Positions 18,055-28,234 of a stretch of DNA of 64,000 bases are shown here, one piece after another. Location of the stretch: the NCBI RefSeq assembly GCF_918797525.1, contig NZ_OU963893.1:1550001-1614000 (forward strand). The letters run 5' to 3'. This stretch comes from an unidentified bacterial endosymbiont (GTDB lineage Bacteria; Pseudomonadota; Gammaproteobacteria; Enterobacterales; Enterobacteriaceae). The translations under genes were made by a program, and so were the position numbers. Below the pieces are notes generated by a model that saw only the letters and a program-made list of their open reading frames with translations, was not told the DNA's origin and did no database searches. Numbering within the stretch: position 1 is the stretch's first letter; each line of letters begins with the position of its first letter.

Positions 18055-19272
18055 ATGAAACGTGCAGTGATTACTGGCCTGGGCATCGTTTCCAGCATCG
18101 GTAATAACCAGCAGGAAGTCCTGGCATCTCTGCGTGAAGGACGCTCCGGGATCACTTTCTCTGAAGAGTTTAAAGATTCAGGTATGCGTAGCCACGTATG
18201 GGGTAATGTCAAACTGGACACCACCGGTTTGATTGACCGTAAAGTGGTTCGTTTCATGAACGATGCCTCTATCTATGCCTATCTTTCCATGCAGGAAGCC
18301 ATTGCTGATGCTGGCCTGAGCGAAGACGTTTATCAGAACAACCCACGCGTGGGCCTGATCGCCGGCTCCGGCGGCTCTTCAAAAGCGCAGGTGTTCGGTG
18401 CCGACGCCATGCGTAGCCCGCGCGGTCTGAAAGCAGTGGGTCCCTATGTTGTGACCAAAGCCATGGGCTCAGCGGTTTCGGCATGCCTCGCAACGCCGTT
18501 TAAGATCCACGGCGTGAACTACTCAATCAGCTCTGCCTGTGCGACTTCCGCACACTGCATCGGTAATGCGGTAGAGCAGATCCAACTGGGTAAACAGGAC
18601 ATTGTATTTGCTGGCGGCGGCGAAGAGCTGGGCTGGGAAATGGCCTGTGAGTTCGATGCAATGGGCGCGCTCTCCACCAAATACAACGACACCCCGGAAA
18701 AAGCCTCCCGTACCTATGACGCACAGCGTGACGGTTTCATCATCGCTGGCGGCGGCGGTATGGTTGTGGTGGAAGAGCTGGAACACGCTCTGGCACGTGG
18801 CGCACACATCTATGCTGAAATCGTGGGTTACGGCGCAACGTCTGACGGCGCTGACATGGTTGCGCCATCCGGCGAAGGCGCGGTGCGCTGCATGAGGATG
18901 GCGATGCACGGCGTTGACACCCCGATCGACTACCTTAACTCCCACGGTACCTCTACGCCGGTGGGCGACGTGAAGGAGCTGGGTGCAATCCGTGAAGTGT
19001 TCGGCGACAACAGCCCGGCCATCTCCGCGACTAAAGCCATGACCGGTCACTCTCTGGGCGCGGCTGGCGTGCAGGAAGCAATCTACTCTCTGCTGATGCT
19101 GGAAAACGGCTTTATCGCGCCAAGCATCAACATTGACGAGCTGGACGAACAGGCTGCTGGTCTGAACATCGTCACCCAACCTACCGACGCGACGCTGACG
19201 ACGGTAATGTCTAACAGCTTCGGTTTCGGCGGGACGAACGCCACGCTGGTCATGCGCAAGCTGAAAGCATAA
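18055..19272 (+). CDS. fabB: FabB, beta-ketoacyl-ACP synthase I
   Basis: FabB condenses malonyl-ACP with acyl-ACP and is essential for unsaturated fatty acid synthesis. The 405-residue product has the active-site Cys162 in SSACATSAH, His297 in NSHGTSTP and His332 in TGHSLGAAG. It is one residue shorter than the E. coli protein, lost in the GSGGSSKAQ region. The promoter region carries FadR and FabR sites, so expression balances saturated and unsaturated lipids. A terminator follows. Confidence 0.98.
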   Translation: MKRAVITGLGIVSSIGNNQQEVLASLREGRSGITFSEEFKDSGMRSHVWGNVKLDTTGLIDRKVVRFMNDASIYAYLSMQEAIADAGLSEDVYQNNPRVGLIAGSGGSSKAQVFGADAMRSPRGLKAVGPYVVTKAMGSAVSACLATPFKIHGVNYSISSACATSAHCIGNAVEQIQLGKQDIVFAGGGEELGWEMACEFDAMGALSTKYNDTPEKASRTYDAQRDGFIIAGGGGMVVVEELEHALARGAHIYAEIVGYGATSDGADMVAPSGEGAVRCMRMAMHGVDTPIDYLNSHGTSTPVGDVKELGAIREVFGDNSPAISATKAMTGHSLGAAGVQEAIYSLLMLENGFIAPSINIDELDEQAAGLNIVTQPTDATLTTVMSNSFGFGGTNATLVMRKLKA

Positions 19273-19292
19273 GCGTTTAAATGTAGAGTAGT

Positions 19293-19316
19293 GGGAGCCT
19301 GAGGGTTCCCTTTTTT
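19293..19316 (+). terminator. Terminator after fabB
   Basis: GGGAGCC pairs with GGTTCCC (19293-19310; one G·T pair, 4-base loop) and is followed by TTTTTT. Confidence 0.8.
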
Positions 19317-19345
19317 ATGCCTGTTACGCAGCTACCCAGTTACGC

Positions 19346-19608
19346 ATGACAATTGTTTTCCCCGCAGAGAATATTACCTCTGCGAATGTCTCGCTGTTTC
19401 GCATCGCGTTTGCGGTGTTCCTGACCTACATGACCGTTGGCCTGCCGCTGCAGGTGATCCCGCGTTTCAGGATATCTCCTGCGGGGTCACTGCGCCGCTG
19501 GCGGGTCTGTTGACCACGTCGTTTGGCTATTTGGCAGTTTTCCTCGCCGGGGCCGTGTCCGCGCTGGCCGGAATTGTGGTAACCCTGGCGGCATTTCGAC
19601 AGACGTAG
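19346..19608 (+). pseudogene. yfcJ: yfcJ (MFS transporter) with large internal deletion
   Basis: The first about 40 codons give [20 protein letters not shown] and PLQVIP, the N-terminus of YfcJ. At about 19471-19477 the sequence jumps, in a different frame, to [39 protein letters not shown] and TLAAFRQT, which is the C-terminus. Roughly 300 codons are gone. E. coli has yfcJ, an uncharacterised sugar-efflux-like MFS gene, at this exact place between fabB and flk. The junction holds CGCGTTTCAG; a short shared TTT could have served as the deletion end-point. Confidence 0.85.
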
Positions 19609-19613
19609 ATTTT

Positions 19614-19643
19614 TGCCCGGCGGCGCTACGCGTACCGGGCGCA
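19614..19643. repeat. REP-like extragenic palindrome
   Basis: GCCCGG (19615-19620) pairs with CCGGGC (19635-19640) around CGGCGCTACGCG, the pattern of enterobacterial REP units. It lies just after the yfcJ remnant and just before the 3' end of flk. Confidence 0.65.
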
Positions 19644-19645
19644 GT

Positions 19646-20651
19646 TTAGGTAATCAGCAAGGCAATCGCCAGCGCAATCACCAGCGCAATAAACATCAGT
19701 CCCGGGCGGGCTGACAGGGTTTTGAAGGTTTCCACCACCGGCGCAAACAGCGGGTTATAGATTGGCTGAATGTTACGCGCTTCCGGCACGCCGTCTTCCC
19801 GCTCGGCGCGGCGAATAAAGATTTGATTCAACACATCCTGGATCTGCGCGGTGGTCAATACCGTTTGCGGCGTAGCCTGCCAGGTCTGCTGGGCATAATC
19901 CCGAATCGCGTCGAATTCGTGCGGCTCAAGCGGCTGTTTAAGCGCGGCCTGAAGCGTATGCAGAGTAGGGGCATGTTGGCTGCTGAGCGTCTGCCTCGCC
20001 TGCAGCCACGTGACCAGGTGGGTAAACTGTTTTGCCGGGATCAGCTCACCCGCCTTAACCCCTGAAAGCTCAAGCATCGACTGCCAGATAAGCTTGTTCG
20101 ACTCGCCGGTCGCCGCGGCCAGTTTAGTGACCATCTGCTTCAGCGTGTTGTGCTCCGCCGGAAGCAACGATCGTTCAGTTGCCGGACGCTGCTGCGGCTG
20201 CGGAATAGAGAGCTGATTGTTTTGCAACAACGTCAGGACGGTTTTCAACTGCTCCGGCGTCAGCTGGCTCAGTGCGGTATGACCGAACTGTTGACGAATA
20301 AAATCGCTCGCCGCCTGGCGGTTGTTTCCCTGACCCAACAGCTCGGTCAGCTGCGAGACAATCTGACGGGTGGTGTGATTCTGCTGTGCAGAATGAATAC
20401 GCTGACTCAAGTTTTGCTCGGCGGCGGGGAAATGGCGCGACTGCAGCGGCGCGTCGTTCCTGACCCCCAGATCGTGCTTAACGCCCGCCCACACTTCGGC
20501 GTTCTGCTGCGACGTAAGCGCTATCAGGCGCGTGATTCAAACGCTCCAGCACGGTGCGCTGTTGCGTAGAGAGCGGTTGTTCACCGGCGACATTGTGCTT
20601 TACGGGGCCATCACCCGGAGGGCGCGGCGGCGAACCTGATATAGGCTGCAT
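19646..20651 (-). pseudogene. flk: flk, flagellar hook-switch regulator, frameshifted
   Basis: Flk is an inner-membrane protein that monitors completion of flagellar rings during the rod/hook-to-filament switch. The N-terminal 40 codons (MQPISGSPPRPPGDG… RTVLERL) and the rest (EVWAGVKHDLGVRNDAPLQS… with a C-terminal membrane anchor LMFIALVIALAIALLIT) lie in different frames. The break is at 20536-20537, where minus-strand TTGAATCACG should be TTGATCACG. Removing one base gives RLITRLIALTSQQNAEVW and a product of about 334 residues, close to the E. coli length of 331. It is either a true null or an assembly indel. Translation could also restart inside. Confidence 0.85.
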
Positions 20652-20762
20652 CGTCAAAATCCTTAAAGTCAAACTCAGCGTAAACCCGGCTTACTTATAT
20701 GCCTGGCGGCCAGATTATGGCACACTTGCCAGGTTTACTTCCTCTCAAACAGGTACTCAGAC

Positions 20763-21899
20763 GTGAAAATCCTCGTTGATGAAAATATGCCTTACGCACG
20801 CGAGCTATTTAGCCGTCTCGGCGACGTTAAGGCTGTCCCTGGTCGCCCAATCCCGGTGGATGAACTGGCTGATGCAAACGCGCTTATGGTGCGCTCGGTG
20901 ACCAACGTAAATGCGGCACTGCTTGGCGACACCGCGATAAAATTCGTGGGTACCGCAACGGCAGGGACGGATCATGTGGATGATAAATGGCTTGCGCAGG
21001 CGGGGATCGGTTTTTCCGCCGCGCCCGGCTGTAACGCCATTGCGGTGGTGGAATATGTTTTCTCTTCCCTGCTGATGCTGGCAGAGCGTGACGGTTTTGC
21101 CCTGAAAGACCGCACAGTGGGGATTGTCGGCGTGGGGAACGTAGGGGGACGTCTGCAAAAGCGCCTTGAGTCGTTAGGCATTCGCACGCTGTTGTGCGAT
21201 CCCCCGCGTAAAGACAGCGGCGACGACGAGGAATTCCACTCTCTTAGCACCCTGGTTGAACAGTGCGATGTGATCACCTTCCATACGCCGCTGTTTAAAG
21301 AGGGGCCGTATAAGACTTTTCATCTGGCAGACGACGCGCTAATTCGTCGCCTGAAGGCGGGCGCTATTCTGATAAATGCCTGCCGTGGCCCGGTTGTCGA
21401 TAACGCCGCGCTGCTGAAGTGCCTGGAAGAGGGACAAGAGCTCAGCGTGGTGCTGGACGTCTGGGAGCCAGAGCCCGATCTTAACATTGCGCTACTCAAC
21501 AACGTCGACGTGGGTAGCGCGCATATCGCTGGTTATACTCTCGAAGGCAAGGCACGCGGCACGACACAAGTGTTTGAGGCCTACAGCGCCTTTATTGGCC
21601 AGTCTCAGCAGGTTGCGCTGGACACGCTGCTGCCCGCGCCGGAATTTGGCCGCCTTACCCTGCACGGCCCGCTCGATCAGGCAACGCTAAAAAGGCTGGT
21701 GCATTTGGTGTATGATGTGCGCCGCGACGACGCACTGCTGCGTAAATCAGCGGGTATTCCGGGTGAATTTGACAAGCTGCGCAAGAATTATGTCGAGCGC
21801 CGCGAGTGGTCCTCTTTGTACGTGATGTGCGACGACGCAACGGCCGCCGCGCAGCTGCATGAACTGGGTTTTAACGCCGTTCATCACCCGGCGCGTTAA
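20763..21899 (+). CDS. pdxB: PdxB, erythronate-4-phosphate dehydrogenase
   Basis: PdxB oxidises 4-phosphoerythronate in the pyridoxal 5'-phosphate pathway. The 378-residue product starts at a GTG. It has the D-2-hydroxyacid dehydrogenase NAD fold with [12 protein letters not shown] (about 121-132), the catalytic Arg in [10 protein letters not shown], Glu in EPDL and His in [15 protein letters not shown]. The C-terminal PdxB-specific domain is present. It heads a same-strand run with usg and truA. Confidence 0.96.
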   Translation: MKILVDENMPYARELFSRLGDVKAVPGRPIPVDELADANALMVRSVTNVNAALLGDTAIKFVGTATAGTDHVDDKWLAQAGIGFSAAPGCNAIAVVEYVFSSLLMLAERDGFALKDRTVGIVGVGNVGGRLQKRLESLGIRTLLCDPPRKDSGDDEEFHSLSTLVEQCDVITFHTPLFKEGPYKTFHLADDALIRRLKAGAILINACRGPVVDNAALLKCLEEGQELSVVLDVWEPEPDLNIALLNNVDVGSAHIAGYTLEGKARGTTQVFEAYSAFIGQSQQVALDTLLPAPEFGRLTLHGPLDQATLKRLVHLVYDVRRDDALLRKSAGIPGEFDKLRKNYVERREWSSLYVMCDDATAAAQLHELGFNAVHHPAR

Positions 21900-21966
21900 T
21901 GTCTTCTTAATGCTCCCTGTTGGGTACGCTGACAGGGACGCTCTTTTATTTCTGGAGTAAACCACC

Positions 21967-22980
21967 ATGTCTGAAGGCTGGAACATTGCCATTTTAGGTG
22001 CCACAGGCGCCGTGGGCGAAGCCCTGCTTGAAACCCTTGCTGAGCGTCAGTTCCCGGTGGGCGATATCTATGCGCTGGCGCGGGCCGAAAGCGCGGGCGA
22101 GCATCTGCGTTTCGGCCCTAAATCCGTAAAGGTTCAGGATGCGGCGGAATTTGACTGGACCCAGGCGCAACTGGCGTTTTTCGCCGCGGGCGCTGAAGCC
22201 ACTGTCTCTTACATCGAAGAAGCAACCCAATCGGGCTGTCTGGTGATTGATCTCAGCGGTCTGTTCTCGCTTGAGTCAGACGTGCCGCTGGTGGTGCCGG
22301 ATGTCAACCCGTTTGTGCTGGCGGACTACCGTAACCGTAACGTGATTGCCGTGCCAGATAGCCTGACCAGTCAGCTGCTTACCGCGCTGAAACCGCTGAT
22401 CGACGATGGCGGCCTGTCGCGTATTATCGTTACCAGCCTGCTGTCGGCCTCCGCTCAGGGCAAAAAAGCGGTGGATGCCCTGGCGGGGCAGAGCGCAAAA
22501 CTGCTCAACGGCATCCCGGTAGACGAGGACGATTATTTTGGACGCCAGCTGGCGTTTAACATGCTGCCGTTGCTGCCCGACCGTGAAGGCTCCGTGCGCG
22601 AAGAGCGCCGTATCGTTGATGAAGTCCGCAAAATAATGCAGGACGAAGGTCTGATGATTTCCGCACACTGCGTGCAGTCTCCGGTCTTCTACGGCCACGC
22701 GCAGATGGTGGGTTTTGAAGCCCTGCGTCCGCTGGCGGCAGAAGAGGCGCGTGATGCCTTTAGTCGCGGCGAAGACATTGTGCTTTCTGAAGAGCGCGAG
22801 TTCCCGACCCAGGTAGGGGACGCCAGCGGCAGCGCGCACCTTTCGGTGGGCTGCGTACGTAACGACTACGGTATGCCGGAGCAGGTCCAGTTCTGGTCAG
22901 TTGCTGATAATGTTCGCTTTGGCGGCGCGTTGATGGCGGTCAAAATTGCGGAAAAACTGGTGCAGGAGTATCTGTACTGA
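21967..22980 (+). CDS. usg: Usg, aspartate-semialdehyde dehydrogenase-like protein
   Basis: The 337-residue product has the N-terminal NADP-binding pattern [17 protein letters not shown] and overall resembles Asd. The segment that should hold the catalytic Cys reads [15 protein letters not shown], with Ser/Thr and no Cys, so it is probably not a working dehydrogenase. This matches E. coli Usg, whose role is unknown. Its stop overlaps the truA start by one base (TGATG), the conserved usg-truA coupling. Confidence 0.94.
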   Translation: MSEGWNIAILGATGAVGEALLETLAERQFPVGDIYALARAESAGEHLRFGPKSVKVQDAAEFDWTQAQLAFFAAGAEATVSYIEEATQSGCLVIDLSGLFSLESDVPLVVPDVNPFVLADYRNRNVIAVPDSLTSQLLTALKPLIDDGGLSRIIVTSLLSASAQGKKAVDALAGQSAKLLNGIPVDEDDYFGRQLAFNMLPLLPDREGSVREERRIVDEVRKIMQDEGLMISAHCVQSPVFYGHAQMVGFEALRPLAAEEARDAFSRGEDIVLSEEREFPTQVGDASGSAHLSVGCVRNDYGMPEQVQFWSVADNVRFGGALMAVKIAEKLVQEYLY

Positions 22981-23792
22981 TGTCAGAAGTGGAGCACAAG
23001 CTGGTCTATAGACTCGCTCTCGGTATTGAGTACGACGGCAGTAAATACTATGGCTGGCAGCGTCAGAATGAGGTGCGCAGCGTCCAGGAAAAACTGGAGA
23101 AAGCGCTCTCTCAGGTGGCGAATGAACCGATCAACGTTCTGTGCGCAGGCCGCACGGACGCTGGCGTCCACGGCACGGGACAGGTGGTGCATTTTGAAAC
23201 CACCGCTGTGCGCAAAGATGCCGCGTGGACGTTGGGCGTAAATGCGAATTTACCCGGCGATATCGCGGTGCGTTGGGTAAAAGCTGTACCGGATGATTTT
23301 CACGCACGATTCAGCGCCACCGCGCGCCGTTACCGCTATGTCATCTATAACCAGCGCCTGCGCCCGGCGGTTCTGAGCCAGGGCGTGACGCATTTTTATG
23401 AGCCGCTTGATGCAGAACGTATGCAGCGTGCGGCGCAGTGTCTGACTGGAGAAAATGACTTTACCTCGTTTCGTGCGGTGCAGTGTCAGTCCCGCACGCC
23501 GTGGCGTAACGTCATGCACATAAACGTCAGTCGTTATGGCGCGTATGTGGTGGTGGATATCAAAGCCAATGCCTTTGTACATCATATGGTACGGAATATT
23601 GTGGGCAGCCTGATGGAAGTAGGCGCCGGACACCAGCCGGAGAGCTGGATTGCAGAACTGCTGGCAGCGAAGGACAGAACGCTTGCAGCAGCAACGGCGA
23701 AAGCGGAAGGGCTGTACCTGGTATCGGTGGATTATCCGGACCGGTTTGACCTGCCAAAACCGCCAATGGGCCCGCTTTTTTTAGCGGACTAA
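22980..23792 (+). CDS. truA: TruA, tRNA pseudouridine synthase at positions 38-40
   Basis: TruA isomerises uridines 38, 39 and 40 in the anticodon arm. The 270-residue product has the catalytic Asp60 in [14 protein letters not shown] and the family segments [15 protein letters not shown] and [13 protein letters not shown]. Only the extreme N-terminus ([12 protein letters not shown]) differs visibly from E. coli. It is translationally coupled to usg and followed by dedA after 28 bp. Confidence 0.97.
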   Translation: MSEVEHKLVYRLALGIEYDGSKYYGWQRQNEVRSVQEKLEKALSQVANEPINVLCAGRTDAGVHGTGQVVHFETTAVRKDAAWTLGVNANLPGDIAVRWVKAVPDDFHARFSATARRYRYVIYNQRLRPAVLSQGVTHFYEPLDAERMQRAAQCLTGENDFTSFRAVQCQSRTPWRNVMHINVSRYGAYVVVDIKANAFVHHMVRNIVGSLMEVGAGHQPESWIAELLAAKDRTLAAATAKAEGLYLVSVDYPDRFDLPKPPMGPLFLAD

Positions 23793-23820
23793 ACGAAGGC
23801 GCAATTAAGGTTTAAACAAT

Positions 23821-24480
23821 ATGGACGTAATACATTTTCTGATCGATTTCATTTTGCATATTGATGTTCACCTGGCTGAACTGGTCGCGCAGTACGGCGT
23901 CTGGGTTTATGCCATTCTGTTCTTGATTCTGTTCTGTGAAACCGGGCTGGTCGTCACGCCGTTCCTGCCGGGTGATTCACTGCTGTTCGTCGCAGGGGCG
24001 ATATCCGCGCTGCCCACCAATGACCTGAATGTGCATTTGATGGTGGTGTTGATGATTATCGCCGCGATTATCGGCGATGCGGTCAACTACACGATAGGGC
24101 GAGTGTTCGGGGAACGGCTGTTCAGTAATCCTGACTCGAAAATTTTTCGCCGTAGCTATTTAGACAAGACCCATGCGTTTTATGAACGCCATGGCGGTAA
24201 AACCATTATCCTTGCGCGCTTTGTGCCTATTGTCCGTACGTTTGCCCCCTTTGTGGCGGGAATGGGACATATGTCCTATCGTCACTTTGCGATATACAAC
24301 GTTGTTGGCGCCCTGCTGTGGGTACTGATCTTTACCTATGCAGGCTACGTGTTTGGCGATCTCCCTGTGGTTCAGGAAAACCTTAAGTTACTGATTGTTG
24401 CGATTATTGTGCTTTCAGTGTTACCGGGAGTTTTCGAAATTATTCGTCACCGGCGGGCGGCGGCAAAACAAGCGAAGTAA
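23821..24480 (+). CDS. dedA: DedA family inner membrane protein
   Basis: DedA proteins are involved in membrane lipid homeostasis and envelope integrity; the DedA superfamily includes undecaprenyl-phosphate flippases. The 219-residue product has the hallmark [12 protein letters not shown] early, then GRVFGERLF, then [20 protein letters not shown] with the conserved Arg residues, and hydrophobic segments ending in a basic tail. Length and order match E. coli DedA. Confidence 0.95.
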   Translation: MDVIHFLIDFILHIDVHLAELVAQYGVWVYAILFLILFCETGLVVTPFLPGDSLLFVAGAISALPTNDLNVHLMVVLMIIAAIIGDAVNYTIGRVFGERLFSNPDSKIFRRSYLDKTHAFYERHGGKTIILARFVPIVRTFAPFVAGMGHMSYRHFAIYNVVGALLWVLIFTYAGYVFGDLPVVQENLKLLIVAIIVLSVLPGVFEIIRHRRAAAKQAK

Positions 24481-24634
24481 ATGCACATCGGCGGTTCGAG
24501 CACATTTTTATCCAAAGTTTCGGGCTGTTATGTTTTAATGTGCAACATTCATGGTCTGTTGGAGGCAAAAATGGCATCATTCGCCTCTTATAGCAAAACT
24601 GGCATACGACCAGGTTCAGGCAGAAAGGTTATCA

Positions 24635-25540
24635 ATGAGCTGGATTGAACGAATTAAAAGCAACATCGCCCCGACTCGCAAAGCGAGCATTCCTGAAGGG
24701 GTATGGACGAAGTGTGATAGCTGCGGCCAGGTTCTGTATCGCGCGGAACTGGAACGCAATCTTGAAGTGTGTCCGAAATGCGACCACCACATGCGTATGT
24801 CGGCGCGTAACCGCCTGCACAGCCTGCTGGACGAAGGTTCTCTGGTCGAACTGGGTAGCGAACTTGAGCCAAAAGACTTGCTGAAGTTCCGCGATTCCAA
24901 AAAATACAAAGATCGTCTGGCCTCTGCACAGAAAGAGACCGGCGAGAAAGATGCGCTGATCGTGATGAAAGGCACCCTGCATGAAATGCCGGTTGTCGCC
25001 GCCGCCTTTGAGTTCTCCTTTATGGGCGGCTCCATGGGCTCTGTGGTTGGCGCACGTTTCGTGCGTGCCGTTGAGCAGGCGCTGGAAGATAACTGCCCGC
25101 TGATCTGCTTCTCTGCCTCGGGTGGCGCGCGTATGCAGGAAGCGTTAATGTCTCTGATGCAGATGGCGAAAACCTCTGCTGCGCTGGCGAAAATGCAGGA
25201 GCGCGGTCTGCCGTACATCTCAGTACTGACCGACCCAACCATGGGCGGCGTATCCGCAAGCTTCGCGATGCTGGGCGACCTGAACATCGCTGAGCCGAAA
25301 GCGCTGATCGGCTTCGCCGGTCCTCGCGTTATTGAACAAACCGTGCGTGAGAAACTGCCGCCGGGCTTCCAGCGCAGTGAATTTCTCATCGAGAAAGGCG
25401 CTATCGACATGATCGTTCGCCGCCCGGAAATGCGCCTGAAGCTGGCAAGTATTCTGGCGAAGCTGATGAATCTGCCCGCGCCTGACCCGGATGAACCGCG
25501 CGAAGGCGTAGTTGTACCGGATCAGGAACCCGAGGCCTGA
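24635..25540 (+). CDS. accD: AccD, acetyl-CoA carboxylase carboxyltransferase beta subunit
   Basis: AccD and AccA transfer CO2 from carboxybiotin to acetyl-CoA to make malonyl-CoA. The 301-residue product has the four-cysteine zinc finger at Cys27, Cys30, Cys46 and Cys49 and the crotonase-fold core with [30 protein letters not shown] and [12 protein letters not shown]. The ATG at 24635 ([10 protein letters not shown]) is the E. coli-like start; the frame is open 28 codons upstream without similarity. Confidence 0.97.
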   Translation: MSWIERIKSNIAPTRKASIPEGVWTKCDSCGQVLYRAELERNLEVCPKCDHHMRMSARNRLHSLLDEGSLVELGSELEPKDLLKFRDSKKYKDRLASAQKETGEKDALIVMKGTLHEMPVVAAAFEFSFMGGSMGSVVGARFVRAVEQALEDNCPLICFSASGGARMQEALMSLMQMAKTSAALAKMQERGLPYISVLTDPTMGGVSASFAMLGDLNIAEPKALIGFAGPRVIEQTVREKLPPGFQRSEFLIEKGAIDMIVRRPEMRLKLASILAKLMNLPAPDPDEPREGVVVPDQEPEA

Positions 25541-25546
25541 TAACTG

Positions 25547-25578
25547 AAAAGGGCAGGGCCAGACGGCGCTGCCCTTTT
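25547..25578 (+). terminator. Terminator between accD and folC
   Basis: AAAAGGGCAG (25547-25556) pairs with CTGCCCTTTT (25569-25578), a 10-bp stem with a further inner GCC/GGC pairing. ACTTTTT follows. Confidence 0.8.
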
Positions 25579-25610
25579 ACTTTTTAAACTGTTAATGACA
25601 ACCGGGCATC

Positions 25611-26879
25611 ATGGAAAATAAACGCATTCCCCAAGCCACGTCGCCCCTGGTCGCGTGGCTTTCTTATCTGGAAAATCTGCACAGCAAAACCATCGATATG
25701 GGCCTTGAGCGTGTCAGTCAGGTCGCTACGCGTCTCGGGATGCTGAAACCGGCGCCTTTCGTGTTTACCGTCGCCGGTACCAACGGCAAAGGCACCACCT
25801 GCCGTACGCTGGAATCTGTTCTGATGGCTGCGGGTTACAGGGTGGGGGTTTACAGCTCCCCCCATCTGGTGCGCTATACCGAGCGGGTTCGCGTGCAAAA
25901 TACCGAGCTGGCGGAATCGGCGCATACGGCGTCGTTCGCAGAAATCGAAGCGGCACGCGGTGAGATCTCATTAACCTATTTCGAATACGGTACGCTCTCG
26001 GCGCTGTGGTTGTTTAAACAGGCGCAACTGGATGTGGTTATCCTCGAAGTCGGCCTTGGCGGACGTCTCGATGCCACGAATATGGTGGATGCGGATGTGA
26101 GCGTGGTGACCAGCATTGCGCTGGATCATACCGACTGGCTGGGACCAGACCGCGAGAGCATTGGTCGCGAAAAGGCCGGGATTTTCCGCGCTAACCGGCC
26201 CGCAGTGGTCGGCGAGCCGGATATGCCGCACACCATTGCGGACGTGGCGAAAGAGAAGGGCGCACTGCTGCTGCGTCGTGGCGTTGACTGGCAGTATGAG
26301 GTTTACGACAATGGCTGGCGTTTTACCGATGCCCGGGTCGTGCTGGATAACCTGCCTCTGCCGCAGGTGCCGCAGCCAAACGCGGCGACGGCCCTGGCGG
26401 CTTTGCGCGCAAGCGGGCTCGCAGTGAGCGAGCAGGCGATCCGCGACGGCATTCAGCACGCGATTTTGCCGGGTCGATTCCAGATTGTGAGCGGTTCACC
26501 GCGCGTGATTCTGGATGTGGCGCATAATCCCCATGCGGCGGCGTATCTCGCAGGTCGTCTCAAATCGTTACCAAAAACCGGGCACGTACTGGCAGTTATC
26601 GGTATGCTTCATGATAAAGATATCGGCGGCACGCTGGCCTGCATGGAGGCTGTGGTCGATAGCTGGTATTGTGCTCCCCTGGAAGGGCCACGCGGCGCGA
26701 CGGCTGAACAGTTAAGGGAACATCTCGGCAACGGCAAAATTTTTGCGAGCGTTGAGCAGGCGTGGCGTACCGCGATGGCGGAGGCGAGACCAGAAGATAC
26801 CGTGCTGGTGTGTGGTTCGTTCCACACGGTGGCACATGTCATGGAAGTGATGGACGCGGGGAGAACCGGTGGCGAGTAA
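25611..26879 (+). CDS. folC: FolC, dihydrofolate synthase / folylpolyglutamate synthase
   Basis: FolC adds glutamate to dihydropteroate and then to folates. The 422-residue product has the Mur-ligase-type P-loop GTNGKGTT (56-63), the EVGLGGRLDATN segment and DVAHNPHA in the C-terminal domain. Length equals the E. coli enzyme. Its last 11 bases overlap dedD, which points to coupled expression. Confidence 0.97.
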   Translation: MENKRIPQATSPLVAWLSYLENLHSKTIDMGLERVSQVATRLGMLKPAPFVFTVAGTNGKGTTCRTLESVLMAAGYRVGVYSSPHLVRYTERVRVQNTELAESAHTASFAEIEAARGEISLTYFEYGTLSALWLFKQAQLDVVILEVGLGGRLDATNMVDADVSVVTSIALDHTDWLGPDRESIGREKAGIFRANRPAVVGEPDMPHTIADVAKEKGALLLRRGVDWQYEVYDNGWRFTDARVVLDNLPLPQVPQPNAATALAALRASGLAVSEQAIRDGIQHAILPGRFQIVSGSPRVILDVAHNPHAAAYLAGRLKSLPKTGHVLAVIGMLHDKDIGGTLACMEAVVDSWYCAPLEGPRGATAEQLREHLGNGKIFASVEQAWRTAMAEARPEDTVLVCGSFHTVAHVMEVMDAGRTGGE

Positions 26880-27555
26880 GTTTCAGAACCGTTTAACAGG
26901 AACCATTGTGCTGGTCGCGCTCGGGGTGATTATTCTCCCGGGTTTGCTCGACGGGCAGAAAAAACATTATCAGGATGAGTTTGCGGCCATTCCGCTGGTG
27001 CCAAAACCGGGCGATCGCGACGAGCCGGATATGCTGCCAGCCGCAACGCAGGCGCTGCCTGCTCAGCCGCCGGAAGGTGCTGCCGAAGAGGTGCGCGCGG
27101 GAGATGCCGCCGCGCCGTCGCTTGACCCCTCTCGCCTGACGGCGAATAACAACATCGAGATTGATCCGCTACCGGTAGAGCAGCCTAAGCCGGCTGTAAA
27201 ACCGAAGCCGGTGGAGAAGCCGCAGCCGAAACCGCAGCGAGATAAAGCAGCCGGACAGCTGGCTGCCGCCTCAGAATCGCCGCCGCCGGCTAAACAAGAC
27301 GCGGCGCCAACTGGAAAAGCCTATGTTGTTCAGCTCGGCGCATTGAAAAACGCCGATAAAGTCAACGAGGTGGTGAGTAAACTGCGCGGGGCGGGGTATC
27401 GAGTTTATACTTCACCTTCCACACCGGTGCAGGGTAAAATTACCCGCATCCTCGTCGGTCCTGATGCCTCTAAGGATAAGCTGAAAGGGTCGCTGGGTGA
27501 GCTGAAGCAGATCTCCGGTTTGAGTGGTGTGGTGATGAACTACAGCGCGAACTAA
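26869..27555 (+). CDS. dedD: DedD, SPOR-domain cell division protein
   Basis: DedD is a non-essential division protein that localises to the septum by binding denuded glycan strands. The 228-residue product starts at a GTG inside the folC end. It has one N-terminal membrane segment (TGTIVLVALGVIILPGLL, about 10-28), a long Pro/Ala/Lys-rich linker with KPKPVEKPQPKP, and a C-terminal SPOR domain (about 150-225) beginning GKAYVVQLGALKNADKVNEV. It is slightly longer than in E. coli because of the linker. Confidence 0.95.
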   Translation: MASKFQNRLTGTIVLVALGVIILPGLLDGQKKHYQDEFAAIPLVPKPGDRDEPDMLPAATQALPAQPPEGAAEEVRAGDAAAPSLDPSRLTANNNIEIDPLPVEQPKPAVKPKPVEKPQPKPQRDKAAGQLAAASESPPPAKQDAAPTGKAYVVQLGALKNADKVNEVVSKLRGAGYRVYTSPSTPVQGKITRILVGPDASKDKLKGSLGELKQISGLSGVVMNYSAN

Positions 27556-27563
27556 AACCCGAC

Positions 27564-27585
27564 GGGGAGAGGGTAGGGTGAGGGG
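27564..27585. repeat. Half of a G/C-run extragenic repeat
   Basis: GGGGAGAGGGTAGGGTGAGG, in the dedD-cvpA gap, resembles one arm of the C/G-run palindromes at 15867, 37196 and 39453. It lacks the complementary arm. Confidence 0.4.
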
Positions 27586-27638
27586 CGTTGAACATTTTTT
27601 CAGCGCCTTTTTTATTTACGCGCGGGAAGGAAATCCCT

Positions 27639-27654
27639 ACGCAAACGTTTTCTT
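27639..27654 (+). promoter_or_regulatory. PurR operator of cvpA-purF
   Basis: ACGCAAACGTTTTCTT matches the PurR consensus (ACGCAAACGTTTNCNT) exactly where E. coli has it, upstream of cvpA. Purine repressor with hypoxanthine or guanine bound would switch the operon off. Confidence 0.92.
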
Positions 27655-27710
27655 TTTCTGTTAGAATTCGCCCCGAACGGGATGACAGGGCGTTAAATCG
27701 TGGGACACAT

Positions 27711-28199
27711 ATGGTCTGGATTGATTACGCCATCATTGCGGTGATTGGTTTTTCCTGTCTGGTTAGCCTGATCCGTGGCTTTGTTCGTGAAGCGTTATCG
27801 CTGGTGACATGGGGTTGTGCTTTCTTTGTTGCCAGTCATTACTACACGTACCTGTCTGTCTGGTTCACGGGCTTTGAAGATGAACTGGTTCGAAACGGGA
27901 TCGCCATCGCGGTGCTGTTTATCGCAACGCTGATTGTCGGCGCTATCGTCAATTACGTGATAGGTCAACTGGTGGAGAAAACCGGTCTGTCTGGAACAGA
28001 CAGGGTGCTCGGGATCTGTTTTGGGGCGTTGCGAGGCGTGCTGATTGTGGCCGCGATACTGTTCTTCCTGGATACCTTCACCGGGTTTTCCAAAAGCGAA
28101 GACTGGCAGAAGTCGCAGCTCATTCCAGAGTTCAGCGTCATCATCAGATGGTTCTTTGACTATCTGCAAAGTTCGTCGAGTTTCTTGCCCAGAGCCTAA
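27711..28199 (+). CDS. cvpA: CvpA, inner membrane protein of the purF operon
   Basis: CvpA is needed for colicin V production and for envelope stress tolerance, and it has four membrane segments. The 162-residue product begins [20 protein letters not shown] and matches E. coli over its whole length. The ATG at 27711 is 57 bp downstream of the PurR box; the frame is open further upstream through that box, so the shorter start is right. purF follows after 35 bp. Confidence 0.95.
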   Translation: MVWIDYAIIAVIGFSCLVSLIRGFVREALSLVTWGCAFFVASHYYTYLSVWFTGFEDELVRNGIAIAVLFIATLIVGAIVNYVIGQLVEKTGLSGTDRVLGICFGALRGVLIVAAILFFLDTFTGFSKSEDWQKSQLIPEFSVIIRWFFDYLQSSSSFLPRA

Positions 28200-28234
28200 G
28201 TGCTCTGAGATGTGGCTTAACGAGGAAAAAACGA

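Noticed and set aside
21967..22980. Usg as a second functional aspartate-semialdehyde dehydrogenase
   Set aside because: The expected catalytic Cys is missing from the PDSLTSQLL segment, so enzymatic activity of that kind is unlikely.
24551..24634. Longer N-terminus for accD or a leader peptide
   Set aside because: The added residues have no similarity to AccD and there is no good ribosome-binding site; the zinc-finger spacing fits the ATG at 24635.
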